Source of the DNA: Mesorhizobium sp. WSM3860
GTDB taxonomy: Bacteria; Pseudomonadota; Alphaproteobacteria; Rhizobiales; Rhizobiaceae
Direction of reading: 5' to 3'
Assembly (NCBI RefSeq): GCF_002294995.1
Contig: NZ_NSGF01000029.1
Span: 1-57,584, forward strand
Length of the DNA: 57,584 nt
A program made the position numbers and the translations under genes. How positions within the stretch are numbered: the stretch's first letter is position 1; every line of letters starts with the position of its first letter. Below, one piece after another: positions 1 through 7,315 of the stretch. A model generated the notes under the pieces. The model did no database searches, was not told where the DNA came from, and worked only from the letters and a program-made list of their open reading frames with translations.

Positions 1-579
1 TTCTAGCTCAGGCGGCAGCCAAGGATTATCCGACCAGTTCGCGCGAACGACCCTTGCTCCTGTCGGCAGTTCCTGGCCTCGCAGCATGACGTCGACCGGG
101 TCGGTCTTTCGGCGTGGGTTCCATGAGAACCACAGTTCAGAGCCGGGCGCTCGGATGGTCGGCCGCAGCAGCGCCAATGATGTCGATGACAGGGTCTGCG
201 CTTCTTCGACCCAAGCGCGTTTGAAGCCTTCAAGCGACTTGATGGAGTCGGCTGTGTGGTCCTGCATGCCCTGGAAGGTGATGACGCCGTCGCCTGGCGT
301 TTCAATGACCTCACGAAAGACCCTGAACCCGGCTGCTTCACCGAGGCGACACTCGGCGAGTTTGTCTTCCAGGAGCCGCTTGGCGGATTCCTTCAAGCTC
401 TTTTGAACTTCACGGATACACACTGATCGCAGTCCGCGTTCGGCGAGACTGTCCTCAATCATCAGACTGGCGAAGAAGTGGGACTTGCCCGATCCGCGGC
501 CGCCATGCGCCCCTTTATAGCGAGCCGGCGCCAGCAGCGGCTGGAAGATCTGCGCGGTTTGGATGCTCAGTGTGGCCAC
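1..579 (-). CDS. Phage-type terminase large subunit, partial (runs off left edge)
   Basis: This is the ATPase/nuclease that packages phage DNA. The frame opens with GTG at 579 and is still open at base 1, so only ~193 N-terminal residues are visible. They match the neighbouring copy at 589-1173: a Walker A motif GGRGSGKS at residues 26-33, a Walker B-like WVEEAQ at about 123-128, and a WNP coupling motif near residue 160. The nuclease domain would lie beyond the window. If the tandem duplication is real, this copy, not the downstream one, could encode the complete protein. Confidence 0.75.
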   Translation of the reverse strand, partial: MATLSIQTAQIFQPLLAPARYKGAHGGRGSGKSHFFASLMIEDSLAERGLRSVCIREVQKSLKESAKRLLEDKLAECRLGEAAGFRVFREVIETPGDGVITFQGMQDHTADSIKSLEGFKRAWVEEAQTLSSTSLALLRPTIRAPGSELWFSWNPRRKTDPVDVMLRGQELPTGARVVRANWSDNPWLPPELE

Positions 580-588
580 GGCAGAGCC

Positions 589-1173
589 TCAGGTTTCTAG
601 CTCAGGCGGCAGCCAAGGATTATCCGACCAGTTCGCGCGAACGACCCTTGCTCCTGTCGGCAGTTCCTGGCCTCGCAGCATGACGTCGACCGGGTCGGTC
701 TTTCGGCGTGGGTTCCATGAGAACCACAGTTCAGAGCCGGGCGCTCGGATGGTCGGCCGCAGCAGCGCCAATGATGTCGATGACAGGGTCTGCGCTTCTT
801 CGACCCAAGCGCGTTTGAAGCCTTCAAGCGACTTGATGGAGTCGGCTGTGTGGTCCTGCATGCCCTGGAAGGTGATGACGCCGTCGCCTGGCGTTTCAAT
901 GACCTCACGAAAGACCCTGAACCCGGCTGCTTCACCGAGGCGACACTCGGCGAGTTTGTCTTCCAGGAGCCGCTTGGCGGATTCCTTCAAGCTCTTTTGA
1001 ACTTCACGGATACACACTGATCGCAGTCCGCGTTCGGCGAGACTGTCCTCAATCATCAGACTGGCGAAGAAGTGGGACTTGCCCGATCCGCGGCCGCCAT
1101 GCGCCCCTTTATAGCGAGCCGGCGCCAGCAGCGGCTGGAAGATCTGCGCGGTTTGGATGCTCAGTGTGGCCAC
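589..1173 (-). pseudogene. Terminase large subunit, truncated copy
   Basis: A 194-residue N-terminal terminase fragment starting at GTG 1173, with the Walker A motif GGRGSGKS (26-33) and WVEEAQ (about 123-128). After residue E192 the frame crosses the junction of the 594-bp duplication and reads Thr then TGA. It therefore lacks the rest of the ATPase domain and all of the nuclease domain, where intact proteins have roughly 400-550 residues. It follows the small-terminase-like gene by 23 bases on the same strand, the usual packaging order. It is probably non-functional as it stands, or an assembly artefact. Confidence 0.8.
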
Positions 1174-1196
1174 GGCAGAGCCTCAGGTTTGGAAGA

Positions 1197-1607
1197 TCAA
1201 TCGTCGCCGCTACCGTGAGCGGGTCCTTTCAGCGCCGCCGGGGAGTCCGTCGCTTTCAGCCGTTGCCGGTCGGGCGCATCGATGATCACCCTGGTGATCG
1301 TCTGTATTGGCTCGCCGGCTTGTTCGTTGACGACCGTTTCCTTCCAGCCCATCCGGGTCTTGGCCCAGAAGATCGCTGCAGTGACCGATTGATGGCCTTC
1401 ACCGGTAGCCTTGCGGAACAGGCTCTGCGCGACAGCGGAGTTGGCCTTGGTATGGCCAATCCTCAGTTCCTTCCGATAGTGCTTGCGAAGCGTTTTAGGA
1501 TCGATCCCGACCATGTCGGCAATACCTGTCTCGGGCACGCCGTAGCCGGCCAGTGCCTCGACCTGGCGCCGGGATGCATCATCGGGCTTGTGCGATGCTC
1601 TGCCCAT
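1197..1607 (-). CDS. Small terminase-like helix-turn-helix protein
   Basis: A 136-residue protein with an N-terminal homeodomain-like helix-turn-helix. Residues ~14-48 include GVPETGIADMVGI followed by the recognition segment DPKTLRKHYRKEL. The start codon directly abuts the stop of the ParB-methyltransferase and the stop lies 23 bases before the large terminase start, so the three are probably co-transcribed. Small proteins with this fold in this position are usually small terminase subunits that recognise the packaging site. The C-terminal half is charged and has no motif I recognise. Small-subunit function rests on position plus HTH; a regulator is the alternative. Confidence 0.6.
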   Translation of the reverse strand: MGRASHKPDDASRRQVEALAGYGVPETGIADMVGIDPKTLRKHYRKELRIGHTKANSAVAQSLFRKATGEGHQSVTAAIFWAKTRMGWKETVVNEQAGEPIQTITRVIIDAPDRQRLKATDSPAALKGPAHGSGDD

Positions 1608-2855
1608 TCACGCGGCCTCCTTGGCCCGCTGTACGCGGACGGCAGCAAAGGTGCGGCCGTCGCCCTCCAGGATCGCTCCCTCGCCTGTAAAGGCTTGCCA
1701 GCGCAGCACGGCAACGTCGACATATGTCGGGTCCAACTCGATCGCATGGCACGCGCGACCCGTCATCTCAGCCGCGATGATCGTCGTCCCGGAACCGCAG
1801 AAGGGTTCGTAGACAGCCTGGCCCGGCGAGGAATTGTTCTCGATCGGGCGCCGCATGCATTCGACCGGCTTTTGCGTGCCATGGCCTGTTTCCGATTTGC
1901 GGTGAGGAATGGCCCAGACCGTCGTCTGCTTACGATCGCCTGTCCAATGGCCCTTCTTGCCTTTCCTGACGGCGTACCAGGCGGGTTCGTGCTGCCAGTG
2001 ATAGTCACCGCGGCCGATGATCAGCCGGGTCTTGTCCCAGATGATCTGGGCGCGCACGGCGAAGCCGCTGGCTTCAAGACTGGTGACGACCGAGGCCGAA
2101 TGAAGAGCCGCGTGCCAGACATACGCGACGTCGCCCGGAAACAGGGCCCACGCCTCTCGCCAGTCGGAGCGATCATCATTGAGAACGGCGCCCTTGGCGA
2201 GCGCATCCGATGGAACGCCGAGCCGCTCGCGCCAGGCGGGATCGTAGCTGACCCCGTACGGAGGATCCGAAACAAGTAGGTGTGGCTTAACGCCATTGAG
2301 CACGCGCTCGACGTCGGCCGGATTGGTGCTGTCACCGCATATCAAACGATGCCTGCCCAGCACCCAAACATCGCCGGGTAGGGACGTGGGCGTCGCTGGA
2401 GTTTCTGGCACATCATCGGGGTCGGTCAGGCCCGGATTGGCGCTGCTGGTCAGCGCTGTGATCTCGGCCTCGTCGAAGCCGGTCAACGCCAGGTCGAATC
2501 CCAACTCACCGAGATCGACGAGTTCGAGGCCAAGTGTCTCAGTGTCCCATCCGGCATTGAGCGCCAGCTTGTTATCGGCAATGACCAGTGCTCGCTTCTG
2601 GTTTTCGCTGAGGCCGGTCAGCTCGATCACCGGCACTTCGTTCATGCCGAGCTTACGAGCGGCAAGCAGGCGTCCGTGGCCGGCAATGATGCCATTTTCG
2701 CCATCGACGAGGATCGGGTTTGTCCAGCCGAACTCACGCATCGATGCAGCGATCTGTGCGACCTGCATCTCCGAATGCGTGCGGGCGTTCTTGATGTAGG
2801 GGATGAGCGCCGATGTCGGGCGGTAGCTGATCGAAATTGCGGCGTCGAGTTTCAT
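1608..2855 (-). CDS. ParB-domain / DNA methyltransferase fusion
   Basis: A 415-residue fusion. Residues ~8-100 form a ParB/Spo0J N-terminal nuclease-like domain (NARTHS, IIAGHGRLLAA, VIADNK). Residues ~160-400 form an amino-methyltransferase of the beta class: DPPY at 197-200 comes before TQKP at ~327 and the SAM-binding FCGSGTT at 352-358. It should methylate N6-adenine or N4-cytosine using SAM; the target sequence cannot be read from the protein. Catalytic motifs appear intact. Such fusions are common in prophages beside terminase genes, where methylation may protect phage DNA or mark packaging sites. Confidence 0.88.
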   Translation of the reverse strand: MKLDAAISISYRPTSALIPYIKNARTHSEMQVAQIAASMREFGWTNPILVDGENGIIAGHGRLLAARKLGMNEVPVIELTGLSENQKRALVIADNKLALNAGWDTETLGLELVDLGELGFDLALTGFDEAEITALTSSANPGLTDPDDVPETPATPTSLPGDVWVLGRHRLICGDSTNPADVERVLNGVKPHLLVSDPPYGVSYDPAWRERLGVPSDALAKGAVLNDDRSDWREAWALFPGDVAYVWHAALHSASVVTSLEASGFAVRAQIIWDKTRLIIGRGDYHWQHEPAWYAVRKGKKGHWTGDRKQTTVWAIPHRKSETGHGTQKPVECMRRPIENNSSPGQAVYEPFCGSGTTIIAAEMTGRACHAIELDPTYVDVAVLRWQAFTGEGAILEGDGRTFAAVRVQRAKEAA

Positions 2856-2952
2856 GATTTGATTCTACAGCAACGCCTAAGTTGCTGTAAGGACGACATT
2901 TTCCGACAGATGTTCGCAGACGTTCGTTCCCCGCAGCGATCGCCGAACCAGA

Positions 2953-3054
2953 CCCCGGTAACATCGGTAACTTGGTAACTTTAGCTGATGGGCTACCCAA
3001 CCGAATTCCTTCGGGGATAGCCCTGATGTTACCGTGTTACCGCTGTTACCGGGG
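2953..3054. repeat. Inverted array of GGTAAC / GTTACC hexamers (near-palindrome)
   Basis: Three direct GGTAAC copies (2957-2962, 2966-2971, 2974-2979) face three GTTACC copies (3028-3033, 3036-3041, 3045-3050). The spacing is mirrored, 9 then 8 bases on the left and 8 then 9 on the right. Flanking CCCC/GGGG extends each arm. The 48-base centre is itself partly palindromic (GGGCTA and TAGCCC around GAATTC). It sits between the ATPase stop and the ParB-methyltransferase start. It looks like iterons or an operator, and could also fold as a long hairpin in the transcript. Confidence 0.85.
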
Positions 3055-3072
3055 GGTGGCCGGAATGAATTC

Positions 3073-4059
3073 TCAAGAGGCGTTTCTCGGATGAATGTAC
3101 TTCGCGCGCCCGGTTTTCCGCACTTCGCCAACCTTTGCCATGACATGGAGGAGCTTTCTGACGTTACCGTGCTTCATGCCGGTAACATGTGCGAGTTCGC
3201 TTGGTGACATCTCCTCCGATGCCTCTTCCAATGTTGCCAGGATGTTACCGCGTTCACTTGAGCGGCGAACATCTGCTGCCTCGCCGCACAGGGTCCAAAT
3301 GCCACCAACAAACGTCAGCGCGCTTTCCTTCTCCTCGACGTCTCGCCCGCGGACATAGAGGGTAGTGCCGTTTTGATCCCTATCCAGCACCAAGGTTGTG
3401 TCAGCACAGGCCGACATGCCGTTGGATCCGCTCAGGGCTTCCAAAGGATCGTCGGCACCACCCTTCTTCGTATGATGAAGCGCGATCACTGCAACGCCGT
3501 GCTCGGTCGCCCATCGTTGCAGCGGCGACAAAGTCGCGTAGTCACTCTCATAGGCATTCTGGTTGCTATTGCCCGGCGGCTTGATGCGCTGGAGAACGTC
3601 GATCACGACAAGTCGCGGCTTGACGACTGAGAGGCGCCAGTGGTCGAGAGCGTCGATGAAGCCGTTGTTGAGAAGCGGAGCCGTTGTGACCCATTCCAGG
3701 CGCGAAAGATCGGGGCGCAGACGCGCATCCGGAAGGAGAGTTTCAATCCGCCTCTGGATACGACGAGGACCGTTCTCCAGGTCAACGTAAAGGACGTCAC
3801 CCTGCTCGCACATGATCGTGCCCATGCCAGCGCCGCCGCAAGCAACAGCAACTGCCATGTCAATCGCCAGCCATGTCTTGCCCAGCTTCTGACGGCCAGC
3901 GAGGATGGCGAGACCTTCCGGCACATAGTCGGGCACTACCCAGCGAATGGGTGGAAATACCGTTGCCATGAGGGTGGTGGTTTTGGTCCGCGCGAAGCCG
4001 GCCGACTTCCTCTGAGCCCGCTCATAATCTTCGACAGGGACGGGCTTATGGTTCAGCAT
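3073..4059 (-). CDS. RepA-like AAA ATPase (AAA_25 type)
   Basis: A 328-residue RecA-fold ATPase with Walker A GRQKLGKT at residues 55-62, Walker B LVVIDVL at ~150-156 and a conserved LHHTKKG loop near 195. The C-terminal ~60 residues look like a winged helix (SPSELAHVTGMKHGNVRKLL). This matches the RepA/DnaB-like helicases of phages and plasmids that act at replication origins. The start overlaps the end of the upstream gene by 7 bases, suggesting coupled translation. The GGTAAC inverted array begins just past its stop. A replication role is inferred from family and context. Confidence 0.8.
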   Translation of the reverse strand: MLNHKPVPVEDYERAQRKSAGFARTKTTTLMATVFPPIRWVVPDYVPEGLAILAGRQKLGKTWLAIDMAVAVACGGAGMGTIMCEQGDVLYVDLENGPRRIQRRIETLLPDARLRPDLSRLEWVTTAPLLNNGFIDALDHWRLSVVKPRLVVIDVLQRIKPPGNSNQNAYESDYATLSPLQRWATEHGVAVIALHHTKKGGADDPLEALSGSNGMSACADTTLVLDRDQNGTTLYVRGRDVEEKESALTFVGGIWTLCGEAADVRRSSERGNILATLEEASEEMSPSELAHVTGMKHGNVRKLLHVMAKVGEVRKTGRAKYIHPRNAS

Positions 4060-4646
4060 GCGACCGCCTCCCTGTTTGACGTCATGACGAACAGTTCAGG
4101 CAAACGGGCCGGCCGCATGTGTCGCCGATAGATTGGTAGCAGGCTCTCGGCGAGCGCGATCCGAGGTGCATCTCGCAACCTGTCGAAGGCTCGGTACCAC
4201 TGATCCGGCAAAACGACGATCCCATCGCGTTTCGCGCGTAACCAATCCATGGGATGGGAATAGATGTTCAGAGCACAGTCGAAACTGTAGGTGGCCGCGG
4301 CGCCGATCATCTCCTCGCCAAGGGCAAAGGCATTGCCGAAGTCGGTGGCAAACACGTTCGTCTTCGGATTCCAGAAGACCAGATCCTGCTCCGTCTCAAC
4401 TACTAGCCAACTGGCTCCAGCCGGCGTCGGCTCGAACAACCCGTCAGGAGCTTTGGTCCCAGTTGCCGCCTTGATCATGCTCGGCCGCACAATCGTCGGA
4501 ACCGAGACGCCCTGACTTAGCAGCCAATCAAATTGCTGTTCGTTGATCAGTTCAGGGAGAACGAGTTTCCGCGAGGCAAATCCGCACCCCTCCAGGCATT
4601 CATCTTCTTGTTGGCGCCGCGCCAGGCTTTCCTGATGGAACGTCAT
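4053..4646 (-). CDS. Hypothetical protein of the mobile element
   Basis: A 197-residue protein of unknown function. It has no membrane segment or signal peptide. It is rich in aromatic residues and has a conserved-looking core (WLVVETEQDLVFWNP, IYSHPMDWLRAKRDGIVVLP). The N-terminus resembles neither a primase zinc finger nor an HTH. Both ends overlap neighbours (ATGA with the gene upstream, 7 bases with the ATPase), so it belongs to the same operon. Phage ATPase genes are often preceded by primase- or Toprim-like genes, but I cannot see Toprim motifs here, so no function is assigned. Confidence 0.7.
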   Translation of the reverse strand: MTFHQESLARRQQEDECLEGCGFASRKLVLPELINEQQFDWLLSQGVSVPTIVRPSMIKAATGTKAPDGLFEPTPAGASWLVVETEQDLVFWNPKTNVFATDFGNAFALGEEMIGAAATYSFDCALNIYSHPMDWLRAKRDGIVVLPDQWYRAFDRLRDAPRIALAESLLPIYRRHMRPARLPELFVMTSNREAVAC

Positions 4647-4849
4647 TTGCCCCTCCCGGAGGAGAAAGCTAGTTCAGCAATCGCAACAGCGAGCGGCACC
4701 GACAACATGTATCGTGCGACCAGCAGTCGAGCTTGAAGGTCAACGCAGGATGCCCTATTGGTCTCCGCGTCATGTTTGCTCACCGGCATCGTGACACTAG
4801 CCCGGCAAGCGCCTCCAAGCGCCACCGGGTTTTCTTTTTCCATGGCCAT
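4643..4849 (-). CDS. Small hypothetical protein
   Basis: A 68-residue protein starting at 4849 (or at a second Met two codons in). It is read as a gene because its start overlaps the upstream stop as TAATG and its stop overlaps the downstream start as ATGA, typical of a tightly coupled operon. Residues ~40-62 are hydrophobic (LLVARYMLSVPLAVAIAELAF), possibly one membrane helix or an amphipathic helix. I recognise no family. Confidence 0.5.
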   Translation of the reverse strand: MAMEKENPVALGGACRASVTMPVSKHDAETNRASCVDLQARLLVARYMLSVPLAVAIAELAFSSGRGK

Positions 4850-5079
4850 TAGTCACCCCACGAGCCGAGGATCGAGGAGTGCGTCTCCGCCCTGCGGCGG
4901 CGCTCGTATGCCTGGACGTCGTCGAGCGCATAGGTGACCTTGCCCGACAGCTTGAAAAAATTAGGGCCGACTTTCAGCCAGCGCCAGCGTTCAAGTGTCC
5001 TTGCACTGATGCGCCAGCGCGCTGCTAGTTCTTGCTGATTGAGGTAGATCGGGGAGCCAAAGGGTTTTTGATTGGTCAT
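4849..5079 (-). CDS. Small MerR/excisionase-like HTH protein
   Basis: A 76-residue DNA-binding protein of the HTH_17 type: YLNQQELAARWRISARTLERWR is followed by a wing-like segment and YALDDVQAYERRRR. The longer frame opens upstream, but the Met at 5079 has the Shine-Dalgarno-like AGGGAAAG and gives the family's usual size, so I start there. It lies first in the block of overlapping small genes leading to the AAA ATPase. It could be an excisionase or a repressor of the element; sequence alone cannot separate the two. Confidence 0.75.
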   Translation of the reverse strand: MTNQKPFGSPIYLNQQELAARWRISARTLERWRWLKVGPNFFKLSGKVTYALDDVQAYERRRRAETHSSILGSWGD

Positions 5080-5174
5080 CGGTCTTTCCCTGAGGCGCGT
5101 CGGGATTGACGCGGCCGTGGGATCACGATGGGCCCGGAGTATCTCTGGCTCAAATTTCCAACTCGTCCAGCAGC

Positions 5175-6530
5175 TCAGTTGACGCCAGTTGACGTCACTT
5201 GGTGCGATGAGATGCGCTCCAACGCGCGCAGGATGGTAGAAAAGGACACCGGCGTATTTCCCCTCTCCACGTGCCACGCATTGATTCGATCGAGCCGTTG
5301 TTTAACGGCGAGGCCCTTGGGCAGGCCGTTCGGGTAGCACTCCTTCAATGCGTCAACGGTGGCTTGCAGCTTTCCGTCGCGTTGCCGGGTCGGCCTCCGC
5401 TCTGGTGCTGGAGGCAACTCTGAGACGAACGTCGGATTGGAAGGCCAAATGGCCAGAAGATCTGCCCTGCGAAGTGTGACGCGTTCATAGCATTTTTCGA
5501 GCGGATCATAACTCGAGCACAGGTAGTCGCCACCGAAGCGGTCGGTGGCTAGTACCAGATAAGGCCATTGATCAGCCGATATCGATTCAATTTCACCTGA
5601 TCGTCCAAGAGCACTGGCGGCCAGGTGGCCGTTGCCAAGATGATCCCAAAGTAGCCCCTCGGCATCCTTTACCGACGTCGTTGTTGGATAGCTGGATGGC
5701 TTCTCACCAACGGCTTCCAGCAGTCCAAGCTCGAACAGGCTGCTGTTGCGCCGCGTGGTTAACTCCTCGCCCTCGATCTCAATAATTTGGCCGCCATCAC
5801 CGCGAATGCGATGGCTGACCGACGTCCAAATGCTGCAGTTCTTGCGATATCCATCCATCACTTCGCGGACCGCACCCACTTCGCGGCACATGATCCAGGT
5901 AGCGGCCATGCACATCGTCCAGTGCGATTGGGTCATTGGATCGTGGTCCCCGTCTGCCGGTCTTGTGGCCAACGGCAGCAGCCCCCATTTCGAAGCAAAG
6001 GCTTCGGCATCGACCGATGATAAAAGCCCGTCCGCGGCAAGCTCGGTTAGGTGCGATCGCAGCGATTGGACGGCCGGAGATGGAATGGCTTTGGCATCGC
6101 GCTTTCGACTGATCTTGTGAACCAGCCAAGGGTCAAATTCCGACCGCCTGACGAATGGAGTGCGACCAAGGAGATTGTTCCAGTAGCCGGCATGGCCATG
6201 CACGATCTCCTCGCTCAGGAAGGCACGTTCGGGAAAAAACGCAGACGCCCAGCTATCCTCCGGGATAACAAAATTCTCCGCCGAGCCACGTGGCCTCACC
6301 AAAGCACTCAGCATGCCGCTGGCGAAGGCCCGCCTGAATTCTTCAAGGACAACGTCGGTCAACGCGGCCAACGATGCTTTGCAGCGTTCAACCACTGCCC
6401 GCGGACTGCCGGTGTACGTCAACCTCTCGCAAAAGTCGTTGAGCGGTGAATGACCTTCCCACAGCTCCGAAGCGAACTGAGCGTAAGCCATGTGAAGCGA
6501 TATGCAGCCTTCGGGAATCAAATCAGCCAT
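5175..6530 (-). CDS. Hypothetical protein, large
   Basis: About 451 residues from the Met at 6530; an upstream Met at 6620 would add 30 unconserved-looking residues. No signal peptide or membrane segment is evident. The C-terminal ~60 residues look like a small helical DNA-binding segment of the kind seen in mobile-element proteins (TVDALKECYPNGLPKGL, INAWHVERGNTPVSFSTILRALER). The rest matches no family I recognise. It is the first gene of the minus-strand operon and is divergent from the recombinase cassette, so the 141 bases between them likely hold both promoters. It may be a regulator or accessory replication factor, with no proof. Confidence 0.65.
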   Translation of the reverse strand: MADLIPEGCISLHMAYAQFASELWEGHSPLNDFCERLTYTGSPRAVVERCKASLAALTDVVLEEFRRAFASGMLSALVRPRGSAENFVIPEDSWASAFFPERAFLSEEIVHGHAGYWNNLLGRTPFVRRSEFDPWLVHKISRKRDAKAIPSPAVQSLRSHLTELAADGLLSSVDAEAFASKWGLLPLATRPADGDHDPMTQSHWTMCMAATWIMCREVGAVREVMDGYRKNCSIWTSVSHRIRGDGGQIIEIEGEELTTRRNSSLFELGLLEAVGEKPSSYPTTTSVKDAEGLLWDHLGNGHLAASALGRSGEIESISADQWPYLVLATDRFGGDYLCSSYDPLEKCYERVTLRRADLLAIWPSNPTFVSELPPAPERRPTRQRDGKLQATVDALKECYPNGLPKGLAVKQRLDRINAWHVERGNTPVSFSTILRALERISSHQVTSTGVN

Positions 6531-6671
6531 TGGATAGACGTGCCTGGACTGCGTTGAGCTACCGACGATTACAATTCTTTTCGCTGCACTCCACCGCGTT
6601 TCGCGTCGGGCTGGAGACACTGATTTTGACGGTTAAAGCTCCCTTACCGAGAGCTACCGGAATCGAAACGA

Positions 6672-6881
6672 ATGGCAGGGCCGAACCCGCTTCATGCAGA
6701 CCTAATGGACGCCTCTGAGCGCCTAACGGAAATCGCCGCGCTGCTTGTGCTCGGCCTGATGCGTCTACGGGCGCGACAGTCAAGCAAACTATCTGCGGAG
6801 TTGGAGAATAGTTGCGTGGACTTCATCGCCAACCAGAGCGGTGGTGCCGTCGAAACTTCACCGACGGAGAATTGCAAATGA
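6672..6881 (+). CDS. Small conserved protein of DUF2924-recombinase cassette
   Basis: A 69-residue protein with the pattern NPLHADLMDASERLTEIAALL then GLMRLRARQSS, familiar from small proteins found in front of DUF2924 genes in alphaproteobacterial islands. Its stop overlaps the DUF2924 start as ATGA (6878-6881), so it is the first gene of a four-gene coupled operon. Predominantly helical; molecular function unknown. Confidence 0.75.
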   Translation: MAGPNPLHADLMDASERLTEIAALLVLGLMRLRARQSSKLSAELENSCVDFIANQSGGAVETSPTENCK

Positions 6882-7315
6882 CCGACAACGTGCTGGCCCG
6901 AATTGCCGAACTGAAGGCGATGGACATCGTCACGCTCAAGTCAGCGTGGCGTGACCTCTTCGCCGCGGAACCGCCTCCTTACAACAGAAAGTTTTTGGAG
7001 AGCAGGCTCGCCTATCGCATCCAGGAACTCGCCTACGGCGGGCTGAAACCGGAGACTTTGAAACGGCTTGCCGCCCTGGCGGAGGAACTTGAGCCTCGGG
7101 GCTCACGCAGCCGGAAGGACAATATGCCGGTTTCGGGCACGCGACTGCTGCGTGAATGGCAGGGCGAGCAACACATCGCCACCGTGCTTGCCGATGGCTT
7201 CGAATATCAGGGGCGCCCCTACAAGTCGCTGTCCGCCATCGCTAGGGCAATCACCGGCACCAGGTGGAATGGTTGGCTGTTCTTCGGCCTGCGCAGCCAG
7301 AAGGGAGCCCGGTGA
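6878..7315 (+). CDS. DUF2924 domain protein
   Basis: A 145-residue protein starting at 6878, where it overlaps the previous stop. It matches DUF2924: an N-terminal helical region (LKSAWRDLFAAEPPPYNRKF, LAYRIQELAYGG) and a C-terminal segment with LLREWQGEQHIATVLADGFEYQG, SLSAIARAITGTRWNGWLFFGL. The C-terminal part recalls RAMA-type DNA-associated domains. It ends with TGATG, shared with the recombinase start. DUF2924 genes are almost always found with such recombinases, so a role as recombination partner or regulator is plausible but unproven. Confidence 0.9.
   Translation: MTDNVLARIAELKAMDIVTLKSAWRDLFAAEPPPYNRKFLESRLAYRIQELAYGGLKPETLKRLAALAEELEPRGSRSRKDNMPVSGTRLLREWQGEQHIATVLADGFEYQGRPYKSLSAIARAITGTRWNGWLFFGLRSQKGAR

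Larger units (their letters stand above)
1..1190. repeat. Perfect 594-bp tandem duplication
   Basis: Bases 1-596 recur at 595-1190 with an offset of 594 and no difference that I can find; the match breaks at 597/1191. The unit covers the first ~193 codons of the large terminase plus a few bases upstream of its start. The left limit lies outside the window, so more copies are possible. It may be a real tandem duplication or an assembly artefact at a contig end. Confidence 0.95.

Noticed and set aside
1164..2279. 371-codon plus-strand frame
   Set aside because: Antisense to the ParB-methyltransferase, whose catalytic motifs are intact; the frame has no recognisable domain and is explained by high GC.
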